Below the pieces are notes generated by a model that saw only the letters and a program-made list of their open reading frames with translations, was not told where the DNA came from and did not search any database. From Candidatus Gallimonas merdae (lineage in GTDB: Bacteria; Bacillota; Clostridia; Christensenellales; Borkfalkiaceae): DNA of 64,000 nucleotides. Shown piece by piece: positions 27,301 to 35,900 of this stretch. The stretch spans positions 1 to 64,000 of the forward strand of contig CAJFRT010000005.1 in NCBI GenBank assembly GCA_904419525.1, in the 5' to 3' direction. Position 1 is the stretch's first letter, and each line of letters starts with the position of its first letter. Made by a program: the position numbers and the translations under genes.

Positions 27301-27346
27301 ATGTGCCGAAATTGCGGCGATCGCCCGCCGGGAGGAGAAAGCATGA
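24338..27346 (+). CDS. addB: ATP-dependent helicase/nuclease subunit B
   Basis: C-terminal RecB-family nuclease motif (VIDYKTGKFD) with CDYCAFRGAC cysteines; precedes addA. Confidence 0.85.
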   Translation: MTQLIGAPTLDDALKALVRRVSVFEERGERTLVFCEDSLTLLAERAILSERRATFLTEVTTFARYLSGGRVLSKQGSVAAVSAILSESAGELSCFSANAAQTVYETIAQLSASRVDARKLREGAEKSEGMLRAKLLDLAFLLEKYEAFLQEKGLLDESGYLALLPGKLAAGGLKDVNVIFFGFTSFTRQAAEGIRAAALHAASLTGIFPAGKEPLYTNESARTFRAVCEESGAVQAVMAPSSLSGDAERLRRGIFSPEAFLSVPEKAEHVHLFRAQDEAGEARAVAALIRRYADEGLRYRDIVVLVPASSDLSAFEKAFAAFCIPYFADVKRPFSRHPFCAFVAAALRAVADGGLPASVDAVAANVCFGEGDTYRNYLAKYGGWRGAFRREIRADARGFEDDLSGLRACRERMIAVADCFPRSGKGRAFTSGVRKLRDLVGADAVSEALAAHFTGAERDFLSLDALENLLAETEAVAGDRTFSAREFASLFFSSADALKRAMIPVLSDAVFLGDATSSRFARAKVLFVTGATDALPASGEDTALITDSEIGKLAARGVDIEPAIAVVNARSRESLALNVCAFSGELFLSRPLRLNGEERQAGELFTSCANLFVPAPVPDLFPYDCCERVPALMRLLAEKSDFEEGKTHDERVFSSVWAALSARGEEGTLRALTEGGEKEPVPEASQILLSGDISPTLLESYFACPYAGFMKNVLRLQEREERAVLARDAGDFVHKVLDLLAPRFNEIATEEECRAQAERIGRELLADARYAALGDTDAGSYAGGRLLAESTAVSLAAFRALRRSSFRVRRGEENVRLPELGLRGKADRVDAAGEYVRVIDYKTGKFDASPAAYYTGRSLQLELYLLAASGDGRPAGAFYFPAEDKFTSPDDAKFRMQGFFDSGDEVVSLLDNADGAKSALFDGAASRGMPGGQFADFLGYARMIAMRAREELRAGNLTPSPYEGSCDYCAFRGACGFVGAPRKERGIKCAEIAAIARREEKA

Positions 27347-30300
27347 GCGCAGTGATGACGCCCGAACAGCAAAAGGCCGTTGCGGCGCGCGGAAAGATCA
27401 TCGTCTCCGCCTCTGCGGGAAGCGGCAAGACGTTCGTCATGATCGAGCGCCTTGTCTCCCTCATTCTCGGGGGCGAGGACGTGCGCCGCATTCTTGCCGT
27501 CACGTTCACCAACAAGGCGGCATCCCAGATGCGCGAACGGCTGCGGCTCGCCCTGCTCAAAGGGATCGCCGAGCGGGAGGGCGCGGAGCGCGAACGGCTC
27601 AAAGATCAGCTTGCCGCGCTTCCGTTGGCCGAGATCAGCACCATTCACGCATTCTGCGGCAGGCTCGTGCGCACCTATTTCTATGCGGCGGGCGTCGACC
27701 CCGCGTTCCGCATCACGGGCGCGGAGGACGCCGAGGGCATGGAACTCTCTGCCCGGGCGATGGACGCGGCGTTTGAGGAGGCGTACCGCGAAAAGAGCGG
27801 CGGATTTTCCGCGCTTCTTTCCGTCTATTTCCGCCGCCGCAAAGATGCCGCGCTCAGAAAGCTCGTGCTCGGACTGCATAAAAAGGCGCGCGGCCTTCCG
27901 GACTATGAACGGCTTCTTACGGACATGGGTACGTCCGATCGCTTTGACGAGGCGTGCGAAGGGATCATGTCCGACATGATCATGCGCGCGGACATGGTCA
28001 TAGGCGGGCTTGCCCGTTACGGACATGTCTATGCCGCGCTGGGGGAAAAGTTCGTTTCCCTGGCGCAGGAGCTGACCTCGGCATGCGCTCTCCTGAAGGG
28101 GCAGGGCGACCTGTTCGCCATGCGCGACGCAGCGCTCTCCCTTCCGCCGTTTGCGCGCATGCCGGTGAAGAGGAACGCCTCGGAAGAGGAGCGCGCCGCG
28201 ATCGCCTGCCTTTCGGGGGCGAAAAAGGCGGTGGGTGCGATCGCGGAGGAGCTCGGCGCGCTTTCCTCGCGTGAGGAAGAGGCGCAGCGCTGCCGGAACG
28301 CCTCGCAGACCGCCGCGGCGCTCGGGAAGCTCGTGCTCGCCTATGACAGGTATTATGCGCGGGAAAAGGCGGAGGCGGGCGTGCTCGACTACGATGACCT
28401 GGAGCACGAAGCGCTCCGGCTTCTGGACAACGGGGCGGTGCGCGCCGAACTTGCGGAAAAGTACCGCGCCGTGTTTGTGGACGAGTATCAGGACGTCAAC
28501 CCCGTGCAGGAGGACATTCTGTCCAGGCTGTCCGGCGAGGAAGTCTTTCTGGTCGGAGACGCCAAGCAGGCGATCTACGGGTTCCGCGGCAGCCGTTCGC
28601 GCTATTTCACGGAAAAGACGCATCAGCTGCCCGTTTCGCTCGATCTTTCAGTCAACTTCCGTTCGGCGCCCGCCGTGCTGGACGCGGTCAATCTGGTGTT
28701 TGCGCCCCTGGTCGAAGGATATGTGCCCATGCGGGGCGGCGAACGCTACGGAACGCACGCCGGCGAGGTGAAATTCTGGCTCCTGCCCAGGGAAAAGGCG
28801 GAGCGCACGCCGCCGGACAGGGTATACTCCGTGATGGAGCATACCGGCGAGGAGGAGAGCGATCCGCTCGGCGAAAGGGTGGCCGGGCTTGTGGAAGAGG
28901 AGCTCGGAAAGACGTGGTACGACGCGGACGCGGGCTGTGAAAAGAAGGTGACGCTGGGCGACATCGCGGTCCTGACCCGCCGCAGAGGGGGCGAGGCGCA
29001 GCTCGTCGCGCGGGCGCTTCTCTCGCGCGGGATCCCGGTGACCACGGCGGCGGAAGTCAACGTGTGCGACTTTTTCGAGGCGCGTCTGCTCATCGACTGG
29101 CTCTCCTTTCTCGACAACGGACAGCAGGATATTCCCTTTGCCACGGCGCTCCTGTCCGCCGTCGGGGGGCTGACGGAGGCCGACCTCACCAGGGTGCGCC
29201 TTGCCCCCGAGGGAAAGACGGGGTCCTTCCGCGAGGCATGCGCGGCGTTTTGTTCCGCGCACCCCGCCGACCCGACGGCAAAAAAACTGCAGGCGTTTTT
29301 CCGGATGGCGGAGGAGCTGCGCGCCCATTCCCGCGTGCGGACGGCGGCGGAAGTCATGAACGAGCTGCTCGCGCTCGGCCTGGAGGCGCAGATCGCTGCC
29401 CGGCCGGGGGGCGGGAGCCGTCTTGCGCGCGTGCGCCGTCTCGTGGCAGAGGGCGCGGACGTGAGCGTGAACGCATTTTTGTCCCGCCTGAAAGCGACCG
29501 GCTATTTCCTCGGCTTTGCGGAGAGCGGGGGCGAGGATTCGGTGAAGATCGTCACGATGCACGCCTCCAAGGGGCTTGAATATCCCGTCGTCATTCTTGC
29601 GGGCACGGACGTCCGGTTCCGCAGCGGCGGCGAACAGGACGAAGTGCTCTGGACGGATAAATTTTTCGCCGCGCCCAAGGCGTACGACGTGGAAAACAAA
29701 CTGTCGTATACCACCGTCGTGCGCAGGGCAAGCGCCCTGTATGCGCTGGCCGAGGAGCGCAAGGAGGAGTGCAACCTCCTGTATGTCGGCATGACGCGCG
29801 CAAAGTACCGCCTGCATATCGTGTTCCGCGAGCGCGAGGGCGGCGCGCTTTCGCCCCTGCTTGCCACGCGCGGCGCGGAGTTCTTTGACTTTCAGGCCTG
29901 CGCGCATCTGTTTGCGGCGGAGGAGGAGACGGCGCGCCGTGCGCCCGCCCGCCGTGCGCTCGTCTACCGCCCCGACGAGGCGCTCCGCGACGCCGTTCTT
30001 GCCGTCTACGGGCGGCCCTATGCGTTTGAAGCCAGTACGCGGCTGCGCGTCAAGAGCTCGGCGACCGACCTTCTGCGCGCACGCAGGGGGGAGCTGCTTC
30101 CGGGGCGGGAGGAGGATACATTTCTCGACGAAGAGGAACCGTTCGGGGGCAGGACGAGTGTGGAGGCAGGCATCGCATATCATGCCTTTTTGCAGCATGT
30201 ACGCTTCGGCGCGCAGCCGGAAGAGGAGCTTGCCCGTATGCTGCGCGAAGGGCTTCTGACGGCGGAACAGGGGGCGTTGCTCGATCCGGGCGAGCTGCAG

Positions 30301-30636
30301 AAGATCCTGTCCGTTCCATGCCTTGCCGCCCTTCCGGGAAAGAGGATCCTGCGCGAACAGACCTTCCTCATGCGCCTTCCCGCCGGCGAGATGACGGAGG
30401 GCGCGCCCGACGACGAGATCGTGTTCCAGGGCGCGATCGACCTGCTCGTCTGCGGCGAGACATACGAGGTCATCGACTATAAGTATTCCGTCCTGCCCGA
30501 CGGGGCGCTTGCGGAAAAGTACGGCGTGCAGATCGCACTGTACAAAAAGGCGGTCGCGCACGTCATGGGCGTCCGGGAGGACGCCGTACGCGCCCGGATC
30601 GTCAACATTGCCCGCTGCCGCGAGATCCCGATGTGA
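27343..30636 (+). CDS. addA: ATP-dependent helicase/nuclease subunit A (UvrD/Rep type)
   Basis: SASAGSGKTFVM, VDEYQDVNPVQ, GDAKQAIYGFRGS, MHASKGLEYPVV, VIDYKYS; ATGA overlap with addB. Confidence 0.93.
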   Translation: MSAVMTPEQQKAVAARGKIIVSASAGSGKTFVMIERLVSLILGGEDVRRILAVTFTNKAASQMRERLRLALLKGIAEREGAERERLKDQLAALPLAEISTIHAFCGRLVRTYFYAAGVDPAFRITGAEDAEGMELSARAMDAAFEEAYREKSGGFSALLSVYFRRRKDAALRKLVLGLHKKARGLPDYERLLTDMGTSDRFDEACEGIMSDMIMRADMVIGGLARYGHVYAALGEKFVSLAQELTSACALLKGQGDLFAMRDAALSLPPFARMPVKRNASEEERAAIACLSGAKKAVGAIAEELGALSSREEEAQRCRNASQTAAALGKLVLAYDRYYAREKAEAGVLDYDDLEHEALRLLDNGAVRAELAEKYRAVFVDEYQDVNPVQEDILSRLSGEEVFLVGDAKQAIYGFRGSRSRYFTEKTHQLPVSLDLSVNFRSAPAVLDAVNLVFAPLVEGYVPMRGGERYGTHAGEVKFWLLPREKAERTPPDRVYSVMEHTGEEESDPLGERVAGLVEEELGKTWYDADAGCEKKVTLGDIAVLTRRRGGEAQLVARALLSRGIPVTTAAEVNVCDFFEARLLIDWLSFLDNGQQDIPFATALLSAVGGLTEADLTRVRLAPEGKTGSFREACAAFCSAHPADPTAKKLQAFFRMAEELRAHSRVRTAAEVMNELLALGLEAQIAARPGGGSRLARVRRLVAEGADVSVNAFLSRLKATGYFLGFAESGGEDSVKIVTMHASKGLEYPVVILAGTDVRFRSGGEQDEVLWTDKFFAAPKAYDVENKLSYTTVVRRASALYALAEERKEECNLLYVGMTRAKYRLHIVFREREGGALSPLLATRGAEFFDFQACAHLFAAEEETARRAPARRALVYRPDEALRDAVLAVYGRPYAFEASTRLRVKSSATDLLRARRGELLPGREEDTFLDEEEPFGGRTSVEAGIAYHAFLQHVRFGAQPEEELARMLREGLLTAEQGALLDPGELQKILSVPCLAALPGKRILREQTFLMRLPAGEMTEGAPDDEIVFQGAIDLLVCGETYEVIDYKYSVLPDGALAEKYGVQIALYKKAVAHVMGVREDAVRARIVNIARCREIPM

Positions 30637-30714
30637 GGAAATCTGCGCAAACCCGACGCAATGCGAGGTATTTTTTTCGCGGAACAGGTCTATTCTTGAA
30701 CGGAGGTCATTGAT

Positions 30715-31329
30715 ATGGAAATTTTCAGACAGCTTGTCAGCGCCCTTGGGAACACGCCCGCCTGGGCGCCGCTCATTCTGATCCCCGCGCTTGCGGTGGC
30801 TGCGGCGGTCATATTTACGCTGCTCGGAGGCAGGCGGGCCTATGCCTTTCTCGCGGCCGCGCTCGGCGCGGCGGGGTTCGCGCTGATGTGCTGCATCGGC
30901 GAACTGTACGAGGCCTTTGTCTGGGCAGGGCTGTTCGCGGCGCTCGCCTCGCTCCTGCGGCTGCTGTTCCTGATCCCCCGCCCGCGCAGAAGGGGCAGGC
31001 GCACCGCCCGCGAGGAGCGCATCTACGAACGCTTCCGCGGGGAGCCGCTCGTGCCGTCCGTACACGGCGCGTCCGATCCCGCGCCCGCCAAGGTGTGCTG
31101 TTTTGAAGAGGAGGCGCCCACGCAGGAGCCGCCCGAACTCTCGCACGCGGTCGCTCTCCTGGACAAGCTCCGCAGGGAAAAACTGTCCGCCGCCGACAGG
31201 CTGGAAGCGGACGTCCTGTCCCGCAGCGTCTCCGCGCTCAGGGGGCGCGCGCTCACCGAGACGGAGCGCGGAACGCTCAACGACTGCCTCGCTTCCGTGC
31301 TGAAACTGACGGCGAAATACAAACTCTGA
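30715..31329 (+). CDS. membrane protein of unknown function
   Basis: Three N-terminal TM helices and a charged C-terminal half. Confidence 0.6.
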   Translation: MEIFRQLVSALGNTPAWAPLILIPALAVAAAVIFTLLGGRRAYAFLAAALGAAGFALMCCIGELYEAFVWAGLFAALASLLRLLFLIPRPRRRGRRTAREERIYERFRGEPLVPSVHGASDPAPAKVCCFEEEAPTQEPPELSHAVALLDKLRREKLSAADRLEADVLSRSVSALRGRALTETERGTLNDCLASVLKLTAKYKL

Positions 31330-31473
31330 ATACAAACTCTGACGAACGGTCCGCGCGCCCCGCTTTCCTGCAGGGCGCGCGGCTCTTTCCGTGCAATTTC
31401 CGCGGAACCGCTTGCATATGCCTCCAAGGTATGGTAAAATGAATACGATACAAATCAGGAGGGGATCGGGACC

Positions 31474-32364
31474 GTGGAACTTCGGGTACTTCGCTATTTT
31501 CTGACGCTCGCCCGCGAGGAGAGCATCTCCCGCGCGGCCGAGGCGCTCTATATCACGCAGCCAACCCTCTCCCGCCAGCTGGCGGAGCTGGAGGAAGAGC
31601 TCGGCGTCAGGCTGTTCGAGCGCGGCAAGCGCAAGATCACACTCACCGAGGACGGGCTTCTTCTGCGCCGCCGTGCCGAGGAAATGACCGAGCTTGCCGA
31701 CAAGACGGAGCGCGAACTGCGCGAGCGCACAGAGCGGCTTGCTGGCGTGGTGAGCGTCGGGGCGGCGGAGACGGTGGCCTCCGAGCTGCTCGTCCGCGCC
31801 GTGGACAGCTTCCGCCGCAAATATCCCGATGTCACGTTTGAACTGGACGCGGGGATCGCCGACCGCGTCAAGGAACGCATCGATGCGGGTCTGCTCGATC
31901 TGGGGCTGCTCATCGAACCGGGCGACATCGCAAAGTACGATTTCGTGCGGCTGGGCATCGACGACAGGTGCGGCATTCTCATGAACGCCTCCGCGCCGCT
32001 CGCGCAAAAGCAGTCCGTCACGGCAGAAGATCTTCTGGGCCTTCCCGTCGTCGGCCCTGCGCGCGAGGGAGTGCGGCAGTTCTACCGCAACGCCCTGGGG
32101 GAGACGTTCGATCAGCTCAACTTCATCGCAACGTTCAATCTCGTCAACAATGCGGCGTGGTTCGCGCGGCTGAACGTGGGGTATGTGTTCACCATCGAAG
32201 GGACGCTCCGCCACTTCGGCACGCCCGATCTTTGTTTCAGGCCGTTTTCCCCCGAATTGCGGCAGTCCACCTTCCTTGTCTGGAAAAAGTATCAGCCCGT
32301 CTCGCGCGCCGTGCGGGCATTCATCGAGGAAGTCGCCATGCTTGCGCGGCATGACAACGCATGA
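31474..32364 (+). CDS. LysR-family transcriptional regulator
   Basis: MELRVLRYFLTLAREESISRAAEALYITQPTLSRQLAELEEELGVRLFERGKR. Confidence 0.93.
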   Translation: MELRVLRYFLTLAREESISRAAEALYITQPTLSRQLAELEEELGVRLFERGKRKITLTEDGLLLRRRAEEMTELADKTERELRERTERLAGVVSVGAAETVASELLVRAVDSFRRKYPDVTFELDAGIADRVKERIDAGLLDLGLLIEPGDIAKYDFVRLGIDDRCGILMNASAPLAQKQSVTAEDLLGLPVVGPAREGVRQFYRNALGETFDQLNFIATFNLVNNAAWFARLNVGYVFTIEGTLRHFGTPDLCFRPFSPELRQSTFLVWKKYQPVSRAVRAFIEEVAMLARHDNA

Positions 32365-32375
32365 AAAACAGGTAT

Positions 32376-32404
32376 TTGACAGGGTGCGGGCCGTATAGTA
32401 TGAT
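32376..32404 (+). promoter_or_regulatory. promoter
   Basis: TTGACA-17-TATGAT. Confidence 0.7.
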
Positions 32405-32406
32405 AG

Positions 32407-32429
32407 AGACGCAGCAGGACGCTGCGTCT
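32407..32429 (+). promoter_or_regulatory. perfect inverted repeat at the expected transcription start (operator or terminator)
   Basis: AGACGCAGC-aggac-GCTGCGTCT followed by TTGATTTTT. Confidence 0.5.
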
Positions 32430-32455
32430 TTGATTTTTCAGGCGGAAGGAACGCG

Positions 32456-32782
32456 ATGTCATTGCAAAAGGTCTGCGAACAATACCGGCTCGACGGCGAA
32501 TTGATCGCCGCGCTCGCAAAGAAGGGCGTTTTTTGTGCCGACGGCTTCTGCGACGGCGATGTCTGCCGCGCGGCAGTCGCATGTTTTTTGCACGAGTGCG
32601 GGCTCGGCACGGAGGACGTCGCGGCCTATTTCCTCACGCGGGACGGGGGAAGAACGCAGCGCGCGCTTCTGCGGCGCCTGCGCGCCGATGCGCTTGAACG
32701 CTCGCATGCGGAACAGCGCCGCGTCGATAAACTTGACTGCCTTCTGCGGGAGATCGATTCGGGCCGCTGTCCGTTGAGATAA
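32456..32782 (+). CDS. small protein, possible degenerate MerR-like HTH
   Basis: 108 aa, helical, Cys-containing; start of the AKR operon. Confidence 0.5.
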   Translation: MSLQKVCEQYRLDGELIAALAKKGVFCADGFCDGDVCRAAVACFLHECGLGTEDVAAYFLTRDGGRTQRALLRRLRADALERSHAEQRRVDKLDCLLREIDSGRCPLR

Positions 32783-32796
32783 AGGAGGAATTTCAC

Positions 32797-33642
32797 TTGG
32801 ATTACGTCACATTGAACAACGGGGTCAGAATGCCGAAGCTCGGGTACGGCGTCTATCAGGTCACGCCCGAAGAGTGCGAGCGGTGCGTTTCGGACGCGCT
32901 GTCCGTCGGGTACCGCTCGATCGACACGGCGCAGGCATACTTTAACGAAGAGGGCGTCGGAAGGGCCGTGAAAAAGAGCGGCATCGCGCGCGGGGAACTG
33001 TTTCTGACGACCAAGGTCTGGATTAGCAACGCGGGCGAACGCAGGGCGGAAGCGTCCATCGATGCTTCGCTGAAAAAACTCGGAACGGACTATATCGATC
33101 TGCTGCTCATTCACCAGCCGTTCGGCGATTATTACGGCACCTACCGCGCCATGGAAAAGGCGTACCGCGCCGGGAAAGTCCGTGCGATCGGCGTGTCCAA
33201 CTTCTATCCCGACCGCCTCATCGATCTGTGCAATTTCGTCGAGGTCAAACCGGCCGTCAACCAGGTGGAGACGCATGTGTTCTGTCAGCAGAAGGCCGCG
33301 CGCGAAGTCATGAAGCGCCACGGCGTGCAGATCGAATCGTGGGGACCCTTTGCGGAGGGAAAGAACGGCCTGTTCACCAACCCCGTCCTGACAGAGATCG
33401 CCGCGGCGCATGAAAGATCCGTCGCGCAGACCGCGCTCAGATTTTTGCTGCAGAGCGACGTCGTCGTCATTCCGAAGTCGGTGAAAAAGGAACGCATGGC
33501 GCAAAATTTCGATGTGTTTTCGTTTGAGCTGACGCAGGACGAAATGGTGCGTATTTCCGCGCTGGACAGCGGAAGCAGCCTGTTCTTTTCGCACTATGAC
33601 CCCGATACGGTCGAGTGGTTCATGACATTTTCAAAGGAGTAA
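32797..33642 (+). CDS. aldo/keto reductase
   Basis: [44 protein letters not shown] start with AAAGGAGG. Confidence 0.92.
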   Translation: MDYVTLNNGVRMPKLGYGVYQVTPEECERCVSDALSVGYRSIDTAQAYFNEEGVGRAVKKSGIARGELFLTTKVWISNAGERRAEASIDASLKKLGTDYIDLLLIHQPFGDYYGTYRAMEKAYRAGKVRAIGVSNFYPDRLIDLCNFVEVKPAVNQVETHVFCQQKAAREVMKRHGVQIESWGPFAEGKNGLFTNPVLTEIAAAHERSVAQTALRFLLQSDVVVIPKSVKKERMAQNFDVFSFELTQDEMVRISALDSGSSLFFSHYDPDTVEWFMTFSKE

Positions 33643-33646
33643 ACTT

Positions 33647-34069
33647 ATGACAGATAGACCGGAGGGAATTTTTCCTTTGGGCGAAGAAAACGTCGCCTAT
33701 GCAAAGTATTTTACGGGCACAAGCTATCTTTGCCCGCTCTCGAAAGAGCAGGTCTTCATCGCCAACGTGACGTTTGAACCGGGGTGCCGCAATTTCTGGC
33801 ATATCCATCACGCGCAGGAGGGCGGCGGGCAGATTTTGCTCGTCACGCAGGGGCGCGGCTGGTACCAGGAGTGGGGCAAGCCCGCCCGCGCTCTGAAAGC
33901 GGGGGACGTTGTCAACATTCCGGCGGGCGTCAGACACTGGCACGGCGCCGCAAGCGACTCGTGGTTTGCGCACCTTGCCGTGGAGGTCCCTGCCGTGGGC
34001 GGACACACGGAGTGGTGCGAGCCCGTCACTCCGGAACAGTATGCGGAGGCGGAACATGAAGATCGATGA
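33647..34069 (+). CDS. cupin-domain protein
   Basis: RNFWHIHHAQEGGGQILLVTQGRGWYQEWG..LKAGDVVNIPAGVRHWHGA. Confidence 0.88.
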   Translation: MTDRPEGIFPLGEENVAYAKYFTGTSYLCPLSKEQVFIANVTFEPGCRNFWHIHHAQEGGGQILLVTQGRGWYQEWGKPARALKAGDVVNIPAGVRHWHGAASDSWFAHLAVEVPAVGGHTEWCEPVTPEQYAEAEHEDR

Positions 34070-34754
34070 GCTTCTCGCCGCATCGGACGGCGCGCTTGCA
34101 GACATCTTTTCCCGCCTCGTTTCGGACGTTTCGTCCCGGGGAGAGCTCAGCGAAAAGTACCGCCGCCTTGCGGTGCTCTCCGCGCTCATGGGCTGCGGCG
34201 GACAGGACGCCTTCCGTGCAGAACTCGCCGACGCGCTCGATGCCGGATTCGACCCGGCCGCGGCGCGCGAGGCTGTCATGCAGTCTGCGGCGTACCTCGG
34301 AATGGGGCGGGCGCTTCCCTTTGTGCAGGCCGCGGCGGAGGTCTTTGCGGCGCACGGGATCTGCCTTTCGCCCGAAACGGAGGATTTGCGGGACAGGTCG
34401 GAGCGGGGCGAAGCGGCGCAGGTCGAAATTTTCGGCGATGTCATGCGCGGGTTCCACGCATCGGGCGATGCGCTCGCGCGGCCCGTCAACGCGCTCCTTT
34501 CCGAGAACTGTTTCGGTGACTACTATGTGCGCGAAGGGCTCTCGTTCCGCGAGCGCGAGCTCGTCACGTTCTGCCTGCTTGCCGCACAGGGCGGTTGCGA
34601 GGCGCAGCTTGCCGGTCACGTTGCGGGCAATTTCCGCGTCGGAAACGATGCGCACATTCTGGGTGAAACGGTGCTTGCGATGCTTCCGTGGATTGGCTAT
34701 CCGCGCTCGCTCAACGCCCTGACCTGCGTGCGGAACGCGGTCGCAAAATCCTGA
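34056..34754 (+). CDS. carboxymuconolactone decarboxylase family protein (two CMD-like halves)
   Basis: Repeated helical CMD pattern (ELVTFCLLAAQGGCEAQLAGHVAGNFRVG). Confidence 0.8.
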   Translation: MKIDELLAASDGALADIFSRLVSDVSSRGELSEKYRRLAVLSALMGCGGQDAFRAELADALDAGFDPAAAREAVMQSAAYLGMGRALPFVQAAAEVFAAHGICLSPETEDLRDRSERGEAAQVEIFGDVMRGFHASGDALARPVNALLSENCFGDYYVREGLSFRERELVTFCLLAAQGGCEAQLAGHVAGNFRVGNDAHILGETVLAMLPWIGYPRSLNALTCVRNAVAKS

Positions 34755-34769
34755 AAACGAGGGGACGTT

Positions 34770-35735
34770 ATGGAATATACGCAGCTTGGAAACAGCGGGA
34801 TCAGGGTGTCCCGTCTCTGCCTCGGATGCATGAGCTTCGGCGATCCCGCAAGCAACATGCACGCCTGGACGCTCGATCCCGACAGGAGCGCGGAGATCAT
34901 CGGGCACGCCCTCGATCTCGGGATCAACTTTTTTGATACGGCCAACACCTATTCCGCCGGCACGAGCGAGGAATACCTCGGAAGGGCGATCAGGAACAGC
35001 GTCGCAAGGGACAAGGTCGTGCTTGCGTCCAAGGTCTATTTCAACGAAGGGCATCTTTCAAAAGAGGCGATCGCCCGCGAGATCGATGGCACGCTCCGTC
35101 GGCTGGGGACGGACTATCTCGATCTGTACATCATACACCGCTTTGATGCCACGACGCCCATCGGGGAGACGATGGAGGCGCTCGACAGGCTGGTAAAGGC
35201 CGGAAAGGTGCGCGCGCTGGGCGCTTCGGCGATGTACGGGTACCAGTTCTACAACATGCAGCTCTGCGCGCGGGACAACGGATTTACGCCGTTTGTCTCC
35301 ATGCAGAACCACTACAATCCGCTCTACCGCGAGGACGAGCGCGAGCTCATTCCCATCTGCAGACAGATGCATGTGGCGCTGACGCCCTACAGCCCGCTCG
35401 CGGCGGGCAGGTGCGCCCGCCCCGACTGGTCTGCGGACACCCTGCGCAGCCGCACGGACAAGGTCGCGCACGGCAAGTACGATTCCACGGAGGATCGGGA
35501 CAGGCGCATCGCACAGGCGATCGCCGCGGTCGCGCAAAGACACGGCGCAACGATGACGCAGGTCACGCTTGCATGGCACTTCGCAAGGGGCATCGCGTCG
35601 CCCGTCGTTGGAGCGACCAAAGAAAAGTATCTTGACGACGCCGCGGGCGCCTTTGACGTCCGGCTGACGGCGGAGGACATTGCGGCCATCGACGAATTCT
35701 ATGTCCCGCACGCAGTCGTTGGCGCTCTTTCTTAA
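34770..35735 (+). CDS. aldo/keto reductase
   Basis: MEYTQLGNSGIRVSRLCLGCMSFGDP, INFFDTANTYSAGTSEEYLG. Confidence 0.93.
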   Translation: MEYTQLGNSGIRVSRLCLGCMSFGDPASNMHAWTLDPDRSAEIIGHALDLGINFFDTANTYSAGTSEEYLGRAIRNSVARDKVVLASKVYFNEGHLSKEAIAREIDGTLRRLGTDYLDLYIIHRFDATTPIGETMEALDRLVKAGKVRALGASAMYGYQFYNMQLCARDNGFTPFVSMQNHYNPLYREDERELIPICRQMHVALTPYSPLAAGRCARPDWSADTLRSRTDKVAHGKYDSTEDRDRRIAQAIAAVAQRHGATMTQVTLAWHFARGIASPVVGATKEKYLDDAAGAFDVRLTAEDIAAIDEFYVPHAVVGALS

Positions 35736-35755
35736 CGTTCATATCCATCCTGCCG

Positions 35756-35792
35756 GACGGGCGGGCGGCGCACGGCGCTGCCCGCCCGTCTT
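35756..35792 (+). terminator. Rho-independent terminator
   Basis: GACGGGCGGGC..GCCCGCCCGTCTTAT. Confidence 0.5.
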
Positions 35793-35900
35793 ATAAAATT
35801 CTGTGAAAATGCCGAAAAAACAGATTGACGAAGGGGGAACAACCATGTAAAATAGAGGTGCGCCGTTTGCCAAGACGCGGCGCATCAAGGAGAAAAAAAG

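Noticed and set aside
28648-32610. 1320-aa minus-strand ORF across addA and lysR
   Set aside because: Antisense shadow frame; no recognisable domains and spans several real genes.
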